Below, piece by piece: positions 23,850 to 33,869 of a stretch of DNA of 64,000 nucleotides. The position numbers were made by a program, and so were the translations under genes. The notes under the pieces were generated by a model that was not told the origin of the DNA, ran no database searches, and worked only from the letters and a program-made list of their open reading frames with translations. The stretch lies in assembly GCF_958450345.1 (NCBI RefSeq), contig NC_088784.1, positions 47,069,278-47,133,277 of the forward strand. Direction: 5' to 3'. Within the stretch, counting starts at the first letter, position 1. Each line of letters begins with the position of its first letter. Source of the stretch: Calliphora vicina. Taxonomy: Eukaryota > Arthropoda > Insecta > Diptera > Calliphoridae.

Positions 23850-25034
23850 TTAAATTAAATTGCAAAAGTAATTATTTAATGCCAAAATTTTTACAAAAAC
23901 TGAAAAAATTGCATTTTTTCCCCTTGTAAACAGTGTTTAAAAAAAACTAGACTACAAGTAGCAGTAGCAACGCAAAAACACAAGTAGACTAGTTAAAAAA
24001 TTAATAAAAACTCGGAGTCAATAATTACTACTACTACTGCTACCTTCACATTTTGGTAGCAGTAGTTGTAGTAGTACTAATAAAAGAAAAATTTAAAAGT
24101 AGCAGAGTAATTTATTTTCTATTGCTACCTTAAAAAAAGAAAAAGTTTTGATGTAGCAGTCATTAGTTTTTTATTAATTCTGCTACTTTTAAAATTTAGT
24201 AGTAATAGAAGTAGCAGTTGAGGTAGTAGAAGAAGTAGCAGTTAAGTAGCAGTTAAGTAGCAGTTGAAGTAGCAGTTAAGTAGCAGTTGAGGTAGCAATA
24301 AAATAAGTCAAAAATCAAAATCTTCAGCCAAAAAATTATATTATGTGTTGTTGTTGTGAATGTATATTTGTGTATGTTGGTCGTGTTGTAAACAAAAGTT
24401 CGGCTTTTTTGTTATACACACAGAAAACACGATCTTTCTGTTAGCAACACGAACATCTGAGACGAATAAAATCGAATAATTCTTTCAAACTCTCTCAAAA
24501 CAAAAACAACACACAGTGTTTAATTCTGTCAATTTTGGTGTTATGACTGAAGATTTTCTTTTTTGACTACTTTTATTGCTACCTTAACTGCTGCATCAAC
24601 TGCTACTTTACTGCTACCTTAAAAATTAAAACTCGATATAGAGCAGTAGCAATGATTTGTATTTTTATGCTACTACTCCATTTACAATTCATGTTTTATT
24701 ACTACTGCTCTGTTAAGAGTTTTATATTTTGAAGGTAGCAGTAGTTTTAAAAAAAACAAGAAAACGAAAAAAGACAAATGCTACTGCTCCGCTACATACA
24801 CTTTTTTGAAGCAGTAGTTGTAGCAACAGTTAAAAATTTGTAAGTTATCGTAGCTTTTTAAACACTGCTTGTAAATGCACCTCAAAACTTCAGCGTCGTT
24901 GCGGCACCAGTTAACGTTATCATATCATCCTAATATTTTTCACAACGAGTTTTCACAATACATAGAAACATTCTAGAGGGGGGACGGTCAAAATTCGCAA
25001 TTTTATTTTTTTTGGAGCACTCTAGTGTACACAG
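23850..25034. mobile_element. Right-arm fragment of the palindromic family PAL, interrupted
   Basis: Two pieces, 23850-23930 and 24868-25034, join across a hAT-type insertion to give the PAL right arm: ttgcaaaagtaattatttaa..cccttgtaaa then tgcacctcaaaacttcagcg, and the outer end ggtcaaaattcgcaatttta..ggagcactct. The same outer end is present in + orientation at 32598. The left arm is absent. Non-coding. Confidence 0.8.
23931..24867. mobile_element. hAT-type MITE rich in gtagcagt repeats, 937 bp
   Basis: The ends cagtgtttaaaaa and its inverted copy are flanked by a perfect 8-bp duplication cttgtaaa (23923-23930 and 24868-24875). The interior is full of degenerate gtagcagt / actgctac repeats in both orientations, including a direct run at 24205-24295. 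The middle contains a more complex piece (24340-24560). The 8-bp duplication and CAGTG end fit hAT. No protein is encoded. Confidence 0.92.
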
Positions 25035-25234
25035 TGCACACACATCGTAGCACTAGAATACGAAACAAATTTATTGTTGTCAGAGTTTTGTTAACAATGA
25101 ATTAGACCGTAGATATTTGAACTATATGTATAGGAAAACGCGTGATTTTGGGCGTTTTTCAAAAACATGCGACTTTTGGGTAGTTAAAAAGCGCCAACTA
25201 TAGCGCGAAAAGCGCTAAATTGGCAACGCTGCCC
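25035..25234. other. Spacer with hAT-like end fragment
   Basis: The last ~60 bp (25170-25232) has gcgc-rich text ending in gctaaattggcaacgctg, a diverged relative of the right end of the hAT-like element at 22986. No gene. Confidence 0.4.
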
Positions 25235-25243
25235 AAAGTATAT

Positions 25244-25844
25244 TTATACAAGTAGATGCAACTCTACAACAATTAAATAAGTATCGTGAGGACTTTGATG
25301 ACAGGCGGGGCAACGGTTTAAAGTGCTAGGAACGATACGTTCTCGGTAGTAGTTGAGGAAACTGCACCAACCGGCTCTTAATTGTGCTAATATAGTTCTT
25401 GTATGCCTTGGTAATTGTCTCTCACAATCCGATATCGCAGGGGGTGTTCGCTTAGGACTCTGTTGCATCTGTAGTCATTAATGGCTTCAGTAACCACCGT
25501 TTGATGCAACAATTTCCGAGAACTTGCAATAGACAATCTTTCGACGTCCAATGGTATGACGTCTTGGATGTCGCTGCGAAAGCATCGAAAGTCCATCCGG
25601 ATGTGTCGGGGAAGGGGATCCTGCATCAGAATCTGATGGTTGGGGTGAAAAGTGAAGGAGGCTGTCGAAGACTACCCCTAAAATTTTCAGGTTTTGAACC
25701 GTGGGGATAGTTCGACCTTCGACTGAGATGTTGAGCGCTGTCCTTACTTCTTTAGTCCACGAGGTGAAAAGGGACACCGAGGATTTCGGAGCAGATAACC
25801 TGAGTTTGCGTTCCTGAAAAAAGTCTGTTATGGTGGCCAGTAGC
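25244..25844 (-). pseudogene. LINE-A C-terminal region
   Basis: After the MITE, the minus strand continues with KLRLSA, SLFTSWTKEVRTALNISVEG and LKILGVVFDSLLHFSP, the thumb-side region of LINE RTs. Further on are frames ending in NYYRERIVPSTLNRCPACHQ and SPHDT, then HLFNC after a frameshift. CPAC..SPHDT.HLFNC is a C-terminal zinc-binding motif of LINE pol proteins. Several frameshifts separate the pieces. Confidence 0.75.
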
Positions 25845-26584
25845 TCGTTTCTGTATTTCTCGCATCGGAAAACTTCTCACATAAAGCGTGAAACAAAAAA
25901 TTCCATCGTTTCTCGATGTGCGAGAAAAAAGTGTTTCTGTATTTGAATGCGAAAACAGGCAACACAGATTCTTTTCTTACTGGAATATTTCCAGTAATTA
26001 AGTGTCAAATGCAAGACAAACGTCAACGAAAGAAAGAAATTATAATAAAACCAAAACAGTGAAAGGCTAAAAAAAATTAAAATGCCAAAATATAACAATT
26101 GTGTTTTATTGATTACCATCATTTAAATATAAAACAAAAAGTATAGTGGGGCGCTTATAACTGCTAAATTTTAAAAAATAATTTTGAAACACATTTTTGT
26201 GTACTTACATGTGTATACATAATTATTTTATTCAAACTCTGTGCTATTTACATTTTCGGCTGATTTGGGTTCCATATTTATACATACGAAGTTAAAAATA
26301 TCTATATTTTTCAAAATTTAGTTTTTCTAATACCAATTTCAAATGTGACTTGTTTTGACAGTTCTTGTGAGAAACTTTTCGCAACATATTGTTACAGAAA
26401 CACTTTTGCTCACATCCTTCCAATAATTGCTGGAAAATTATTGAAATGACAGATAATTCTCGCAAACTCAAGATACAGAAATACTTGTGCGAGAAAAAAT
26501 ATATTTTGTTTCATTTTACACTGTTTTTGTTGCAATTCAATCGTTTTATGCGGAAAGTTATTCGATTCGAGAAATACAGAAACG
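25845..26584. mobile_element. TIR element inserted in LINE-A, 740 bp
   Basis: The left end cgtttctgtatttctcgcat and the inverted right end (reverse complement cgtttctgtatttctcgaat) match at 19 of 20 positions, with the similarity continuing inward through an aacttt-c-cataaa block. The element splits a coding segment of LINE-A, since the RT reads across once it is left out. Subterminal copies of agaaacactttt/gagaaa occur on both sides. A clear target duplication is not seen. No protein is encoded. Confidence 0.78.
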
Positions 26585-26599
26585 GGCTACAGGTATCGG

Positions 26600-27722
26600 G
26601 TGATTTTGGCACTTATGTCGTCGATGTTGACACCTGATGAAATTATAGTGCAATCATCTGAATACTACGCCATAGAGACATTTGGGGGGGGGGGTTCACG
26701 AAGCTTGGCAAGATATATGTTGAAGAGCATCGGCGATAGTACTCCTCCTTGTGGCGCGCCCATCTTTATCTTGCGGTATTTTGATTTCTGGCCTCTGAAC
26801 TCCACAAACGCATGTCTTCCACATAGATAGTTGGCTATCCAGCGTTTGACATCATTTGGGAGTGTGGAGTTCACGATTTCATTAATCAGCATCGAGTGGT
26901 CGACCGTATCGAATGCCTTGGATAAATCCAGTGCGGCGACGATGGTGCGTTGACACGGTAGTTGCTGATTGAGGCCATTGGCGATCTATGAGGTTATCTG
27001 AGTTAGAGCCGTTGTTGTGCTATACGCTTCCCTGAATCCATGTTGATGTGTGGCCGGCGGGAAATGCTCTTTCAGGTGGGTAATAGTTGGGATTCTAAAA
27101 TCTTTGCTATTGGTGACAATAAGGAGATGGGGCGGTATGATTCTCCTAGGGTAGGTGATTTTTCCGGTTTTAGAATTGGGATAACTCGAGCCACTTTCCA
27201 GATATCTCGAATCACCAAATGGTGAATCGGGAGATTCAGAAGGTGGGTGAGATATTCCAGACCTACTATACCGAGCTTCTTTAGCATTATCATTGAGATA
27301 CCATCCGGACCTAGAGCATTGGAAGGTTTCGATTTGGAGATAATGAACTCGACTTCACGGGAGGTGAAGGAGCATGGCTGAGGATCTCGAGTAAGATTCT
27401 TAGTTCTCCGAAATATAGTCCGGTTCTGCGTGGCGGGGTGTTCTATAAATTGCCTGCAGAATTGTGTTGCGCATTTCTTGGCATCTGTATGTTGCAAGTT
27501 ATTAAACGCAATAGCAGCGAGGTTTTGATTTCGATTATTGTTTCCAGATAGACTTTTAATAGTAGACCATAGCGATTTAGAGTCAGTTGAGCAATGATTC
27601 AGGTGGTCTAACCATTTGTTGCGTCGATGTTCGTCGACGATAAAGTCAATTTCAGCCGTCAACTGCTCAATTTGCTCATTAGCTGGATTGCTAGCACGTA
27701 GGAGATTGCGTTCTTGAGCCAA
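26600..27722 (-). pseudogene. LINE-A reverse transcriptase domain, disrupted
   Basis: The frame at 27072-27722 contains the linker and the RT start (SNALGPDGISMIMLKKLG, YRPISLLSPIAKILESQ). Between 27071 and 26893 the minus strand gives HQHGFR and ALDLSKAFDTVDH (first catalytic Asp), interrupted by a stop. Frame 26665-26892 has MGAPQGGVLSPMLFNIYLA. The catalytic box is at about 26615-26650 as YSDD, preceded by an in-frame TAG, where YADD is usual. The MITE starting at 26584 separates it from the rest. Family placement is clear; it is inactive. Confidence 0.86.
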
Positions 27723-27802
27723 TCGTGCTGTCTGAGATGGAAAATTTGGTCTAATATTGGGTATTCTTCCTGCGGGGATAAAGCGCCTTGCCGCCTGAAG
27801 GA

Positions 27803-28539
27803 CTATCTTTCTAAAGATTGCTTCACCCCTTCTGGCGGCAATTGACGTAGTGAATCCTCTATGTAGTTCGTAAAGCTGTGCCAGTCAGCTTTGTTGTAGT
27901 TAATGAACATGCGCTTATCTGGCTCCACAAAGTCGCTAGACTTCTCTACTGTGATCAAGATAGGGATGTGATCGGAGTTTAATGCCGTTTGGGCTTGCCA
28001 GGTGGTATGGGCAAAAGGCGACATGCAGACGATGGAAATGTCTGGGGAGCTTGAACGTCGAGCAGTTATTCTCGTAGAGAAGTCTTCGTTGATTGCAGCG
28101 ATGTCCGAGTCGTCTATCTGGTCTGATAATGAAATACCGCGTGGATCGTTTGGTAGCTGGGAGTACCAACCTTCGTGGTAAGCATTGAAATCGCCAAGTA
28201 TTATTCTGTTATCTCCTTGCAAAAGGTGGGCTATGCTGGGATAATAACTAGTCCCAATGCTGTTGACGGGTGGAATATAAACATTGACAATTTCTAACTC
28301 AATATCTCCAGTTTTTATTGAGATGCTCATTGCTTTCAGGTAGGGGTCAGGAGAGGAGGAGGGGGTGGTACTGTCAATGTATAATTGACGCTTCGCTTTA
28401 TGATAAAAGCAAGACCACCGCCATGATCACATTCCCTGTCTTTCCGAATGATGTTGTAATCGCTGGAAGCCGAGAGTCTACAATCCCTGGTTAGCTTCGT
28501 TTCTTGAATGGCGGCAATGAGGATGTTATTAACATGCAT
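27803..28539 (-). pseudogene. LINE-A endonuclease domain (APE type), frameshifted
   Basis: This endonuclease nicks target DNA to prime reverse transcription. Frame 28336-28539 has IAAIQETKL (motif with the catalytic Glu) and DHGGGLAFIIK. Frame 27803-28330 continues with NVYIPPV, ILGDFNAYHEGW (Asp/Asn pair) and NSDHIPILI (catalytic His). The two frames abut at 28330-28336 next to a proline run, so one frameshift separates them. The N-terminus before IAAIQETKL is missing. The downstream RT frame begins at 27722 after another break. Non-functional. Confidence 0.85.
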
Positions 28540-28550
28540 AAAAATTTATC

Positions 28551-29457
28551 AGGAATAGACAGGGGGTAAGGATTTTGAAGTTTTCATAAAAATAATAATG
28601 CCACATTAATTTAAAATTTTCCCTTACATTCTTCTTTGCGAATACATAATTTTTAATAATATGAAAGGTAAGATCTTATTTTTTAAAAATTACAAAGCTA
28701 ATTTGTGAACATTTTTTTTAGAATTAGCAAGCATGAGTTTCTTTTTCTCCAACTGCAAAACTACCAAATAAGCAATCACTGAACAAGGATGAAAATCGGT
28801 ATACGGGGGTTTTTAAGGTTGCTTATTTCGAATCTGATGTAAAATTTTTCAAATTCAAAATGGCGGATCTAATATGGCAGCGTAAATTTTAAAATGTCTT
28901 TTGATTTAGATGAAAATCCAGATTTCTGATTTCGAATCTGTCTTCTGATTTACATGAAAATCGGGGGTATTTAAGATTGCTGATTTCGAATCTGAAGTAA
29001 AATTTTACAGATTCAAAATGGCGGATCCAATATGGCGGGAAATCTCCCATCTAGCACCAATGAATTCAGTCTACCCGAATTAGTTTAACCCACCGGGTGC
29101 CCCGCTTGACAGTTTTTTCAACTAGCACAGTGTTATTATAAGACAATTATGAATGTTCGAGTCATTTTCTGAGGGGGACCTTGTATTATGCTGCCCGATT
29201 TAGAACTAATTTGTGCAAATTTTTATAAAAATTGCCACATAATCAAAATATTTATGACTGCTCAAAGTATTCCGAGGGGACATTTGTATTGATCGATATT
29301 GCCCATTTTCAATACCAAACAAACCCTATCAACAGAGAGTATTTATGGAAAATTTCACCCTGTCAGCTCCTTTTATTTGGGCCCTGTATCCTGTTTTCAA
29401 CAAACAGACAGACGTACGGACATATCTAGATCGCCTTAGAATCTTTTGACCCAGAGT
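28551..29457. repeat. Interspersed repeat tract
   Basis: Holds further aaaatggcggatc-aatatggc blocks (about 28857 and 29014) preceded by a twice-repeated gctgatttcgaatctg phrase, the gaattcagtctacccgaattagttta block shared with 14782, and a tail with acagacagacgtacggacat like that near 51820. No gene. Confidence 0.5.
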
Positions 29458-29850
29458 ATACAGTCACAGTCAAAATTTAGTATACAGCACGTATTTTCAT
29501 CTATGAAGCTAAATATTTTAATTAGAGAAAGAAATATATGTTCGTGGAAAATTTATGCGCAAAAAGAAAAAGTATCCAAAAACAAGAGTCAAAAATTAGT
29601 ACATATACAGTTGATGGATAAAGCTCTATTTTATATTACCAAAATCCGAAAATAAATAAATAGTTAATTTAAAAATTTTTGGTGCTCCATTCAGCTTAAT
29701 TACGCCTTCTAGTTGCCTTTTCATGGAGTTTACAAGATGTTCTGTTAAATCTTTAGTAATTTCGGCCTCCATCTTCCGTTAAGAGGGTTCGGAGGTCGTC
29801 CTTAGATGAAATGCTTTGTTTTCCAATATTACAATGGTCTTGCTGACAAA
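29458..29850 (-). pseudogene. Tc1-like transposon 3' remnant
   Basis: The left end acagtcacagtcaaaatttag (29460) has a partner-like copy at 29587-29610 (agtcaaaaattagtac...acag), as in Tc1 elements with repeated transposase sites. The minus strand from about 29850 gives SSKDDLRTLL, a frameshift, then ITKDLTEHLVNSMKRQLEG and VIKLNGAP, the C-terminal tail of Tc1 transposases. The catalytic core is missing. It is a different subfamily from 3457-4674, judging by its ends. Confidence 0.7.
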
Positions 29851-29900
29851 TGATGTTCAGTTAAACCTAGATTATAATCTAAATGAACAATATTATAATA

Positions 29901-32469
29901 TATATGGGGGATTTCATGTCAAGTGAACCAACTTTTGAAATCGATGTCTTCCGATCGGGATGAAATTTGCACCAAGGTTAGCTCTATTGGATAGTAACTC
30001 AGACACAATTTTTCAACAACATCGGTCGAGAACTCTCTGAGTTATAGGGGGTAAAATTTTGACAATTTGGTCAAACAGGGGTTTTTTCTTATCCATGTAA
30101 CTTATTACCTATTGTTCTTAGCAAAATGTGTTCCAAATAGTATAGAGAGCTATTTCTTCGATCTTTCGAAAAAAAATATTTAAAAAAAAAAATAAAAAAT
30201 TTTTAATATTTTTTTTCCGAAATCAAAAACTTTTTTGACTTTTTTTTAAAATACGCTATTTTTTTATTTTTTTTTTTTCTTAAAATAAAGTTTAGATATT
30301 TTCCTTGAACACCTACTTGGTCGCTTAGTGGGATGCGAGTGGGATATCTATCAAAATAAATATTTTGTAACTCAAAACATAAAATTTTTGACTTTTTTTG
30401 CAAAATCAAAAACTTTGTTGACTTTTTTTTTTTAAAATGGACCCTTTTTTAATCTTCTTTTTTAGGTCAAACAAAAGCTTAGATATTATCCTTGAAGACC
30501 CTTTTGGTCGCTTAGTGGGATGCGAGTGGGATATCTATCAAAATAAATATTTTTTAACTCAAGACTTACAATTTTTGACTTTTTTTTTTGCAAATACGAT
30601 TTTTTTCCAAATGGGCCCTTTTTTTAAAATTTTTTTTGTAGTCAGAAGAAAGCTTAGGTCCATTCCTTTAAGATATTTTTAGTCCCTTAGTGGGATGCGA
30701 GTAGGATATCTATCAAAATAAATATTTTGTAACGCAAGACATACAATTTTTTAATTTTTTTTTGCAAAATCAAAATTTTTTTCCAATATGGGCCCTTTTT
30801 TAATTTTTTTTTTTGCTCAAAAGAAAGCCTAGGTCCATTCCTTTAAGATATTTTTAGTCCCTTAGTGGGATGCGAGTGGGATATCTATCAAAATAAATGT
30901 TTTAACACAAAAATTGTATGTCTTGAGTTACAAAACATTTATTTTGATATATATCCCACTCGCATCCCACTAAGCGATCAAAACCATCTTAAAGGAATAG
31001 GCCTAAGCTTTCTTTATAGCAAAAAAAAAATTACAAAAAGGGCCCATTTTAAAAAAAAGTCAAAAAAGTTTTTGATTTTGCCAAAAAATCAAAAATTGTA
31101 TATCTTGAGTTACAAAATATTTATTTTGATAGATATCCCACTCGTATCCCACTAAGGGACCTAAAATATCTTAAAGGAATGGACCTAAGCTTTCTTTTGA
31201 CTAAAAAAAAATTTTTAAAAAAGGGCCCATTTTGAAAAAAAATTCGAATTTGCAAAAAAAAAGTCAATAATTGAATGTCTTGAGTTACAACATTTTTATT
31301 TTAATAGATATCCTACTCACATCTTCCTAAGTGACAAAATAGGTCTTAAAGGAAAAGACCTAAGCTTTCTTTTGAGCAAAAAAAATTTTTAAAAAAAAGT
31401 CCCATATTGGAAAAAAATTTCGATTTTGCAAAAAAAAATTAAAAAATTGTATGTCTTGCGTTACAAAATATTTATTTTGATAGATATCCCACTCGCATCC
31501 CACTAAGGGACTAAAAATATCTTAAAGGAATGGACCTAGGCTTTCTTTTGAGCAAAAAAAAAAATTAAAAAAGGGCCCATATTGGAAAAAAATTTTGATT
31601 TTGCAAAAAAAAATTAAAAAATTGTATGTCTTGCGTTACAAAATATTTATTTTGATAGATATCCTACTCGCATCCCACTAAGGGACTAAAAATATCTTAA
31701 AGGAATGGACCTAAGCTTTCTTCTGACTACAAAAAAAATTTTAAAAAAAGGGCCCATTTGGAAAAAAATCGTATTTGCAAAAAAAAAAGTCAAAAATTGT
31801 AAGTCTTGAGTTAAAAAATATTTATTTTGATAGATATCCCACTCGCATCCCACTAAGCGACCAAAAGGGTCTTCAAGGATAATATCTAAGCTTTTGTTTG
31901 ACCTAAAAAAGAAGATTAAAAAAGGGTCCATTTTTAAAAAAAAAAGTCAACAAAGTTTTTGATTTTGCAAAAAAAGTCAAAAATTTTATGTTTTGAGTTA
32001 CAAAATATTTATTTTGATAGATATCCCACTCGCATCCCACTAAGCGACCAAGTAGGTGTTCAAGGAAAATATCTAAACTTTATTTTAAGAAAAAAAAAAA
32101 AATAAAAAAAATAGCGTATTTTAAAAAAAAGTCAAAAAAGTTTTTGATTTCGGAAAAAAAATATTAAAAATTTTTTATTTTTTTTTTTAAATATTTTTTT
32201 TCGAAAGATCGAAGAAATAGCTATCTATACTATTTGGAACACATTTTGCTAAGAACAATAGGTAATAAGTTACATGGATAAGAAAAAACCCCTGTTTGAC
32301 CAAATTGTCAAAATTTTACCCCCTATAACTCAGAGAGTTCTCGACCGATGTTGTTGAAAAATTGTGTCTGAGTTACTATCCAATAGAGCTAACCTTGGTG
32401 CAAATTTCATCCCGATCGGAAGACATCGATTTCAAAAGTTGGTTCACTTGACATGAAATCCCCCATATA
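29901..32469. mobile_element. Foldback element, full copy (family FB-A), 2.57 kb
   Basis: The left end tatatgggggatttcatgtc (29901) and the inverted right end (ends 32469) are near-perfect. The arms, about 1.0 kb each (29901-30898 and 31472-32469), are so alike that an 81-residue translation at 30437-30682 (+) recurs unchanged at 31686-31931 (-). From the outside in come a ~380-bp unique end and then ~175-188-bp units, each with gtgggatgcgagtgggatat: four in + orientation (about 30330, 30517, 30690, 30865) and seven in - orientation (about 30957 to 32030). The ~570-bp centre has three extra minus units. No transposase and no clear target duplication. The architecture resembles FB/Galileo-type foldback elements. 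Confidence 0.9.
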
Positions 32470-32597
32470 CTAAAATCAACCACTTAAAGCTTAAGCTAAG
32501 TTTAACTAAAGGATATATTGGTTCATTGATCCAAAAAGTTTTTAAAATGTATGTTATCACAAAACCGAAATTTTCAAATGAAGCCTAATATGTACAG
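32470..32597. other. Short spacer between two elements
   Basis: AT-rich spacer separating the foldback element from the palindromic element. Nothing recognised. Confidence 0.4.
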
Positions 32598-33869
32598 TAG
32601 AGTGCTCCAAAAAAATAAAATTGCGAATTTTGACCGTCCCCCCTCTAAAATGGTTCTATGTATTGTAGAAACACGTTGTGTAAAATATTAGGATGATAGG
32701 ATAACGTTAACTGGTGCCGCAACGACGCTGAAGTTTTGAGGTGCATTTACAAGGGGAAAAAATTCAATTTTTTCAGTTTTTGTAAAAATGTTGCCATTAA
32801 ATAATTACTTTTTCAATTTAATTTAAAAAAATCGAAATGTACACGTAATTGTCGTTCTTATAAGATATAAAAGACAAAAATTGGTTAAAAAATTTTAAAG
32901 TTATTAAAAAATCGCCAGGCCACTAGAACAAGAAATGTAGAAACAAAATTAACATATTTTGAGAAATATTAAAATAAAAGCACATTTTTACTTAAAATAT
33001 ATCCATATTTACTTGTATAAGAGTTTTTGTCTTCGTAGGATATCGTTAACATATTCGCAGGTATGACCAAAAAAATTAATTTTTTTAACGGCAGTTTCAA
33101 AACTCCAATTTTAAATTTTTAAAAATTTGGTTAAACAAATTTCAAAATTTTTTGATCATCACATTGGGATTTATTGAGAACATAATAGGGAATAAAAATA
33201 TGAAAAAAGTATGGAAATACCTCATATAGTTTTTCCGTACCTGCGATTTAAATTTTGAGATTTTCGAGAAAAACTATTTTTTGCCATATTTTGGTGAATG
33301 AGCCGAATTTCTTTACTGTTATGATTTTTAAGCAAAAGCTATTCAAAATATTATATTCCAGGTAATTCTAAATATATTCTGAAAGTTTTACTAAAATCGG
33401 AAAACGTTAACCCTTAAATCGTGAAGGTCAAAGGTAAATTTTTTCAATATTTGGAATTTCTCATGGAAAGATAGCGAATTGTTATATTATTTGATGAAAT
33501 CTAAGAAAAATATAACACAAATTTTAGTATTTACAAAAACAGCAGGAAAATTAAAATTAACCATTAATAGCACTTGGGTTAAAATGACCCCAAACTCCTA
33601 AAACCATAAAAAATTGTCAATTTCAATAGTTCTGATCAAAAATAGCTTTTTATTGGAAACAAACTTAAAAATATTGTATTGTGTATTAGAAAAGAGTATT
33701 ACTAAGCCATTTTTAAAAATGTTCACATTTGTGTTCAATATTTTTTTTTTTAACGTTTATTTATCGAATCTGCCTTACTTAGGCCTGACAATAAGTAATA
33801 AAATCTTATAACTAAAATTAAAACTAAATGCTCTCTGACGGGAGCGTTGATGTTCATATGGGCCACATC

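Larger units (their letters stand above)
25235..28550 (-). mobile_element. Non-LTR retrotransposon (LINE-A), decayed
   Basis: A minus-strand LINE whose 5' side is on the right. In order: an apurinic-type endonuclease (27803-28539), reverse transcriptase (about 26600-27722) and a C-terminal region with a CPAC..SPHDT zinc-knuckle-like motif (25244-25500). A 740-bp MITE interrupts it at 25845-26584. The 5' end is truncated within the first endonuclease motif. The 3' end stops just after the zinc motif, with no poly(A). The GC-rich body contrasts with its AT-rich surroundings. It fits the Jockey/LOA/I-type group; the clade is not resolved. Confidence 0.85.

Noticed and set aside
30437..31931. Identical 81-residue open frames on opposite strands
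   Set aside because: They are mirror translations of the foldback arms of one element; low complexity (runs of F, I, L, K) and no protein motif.
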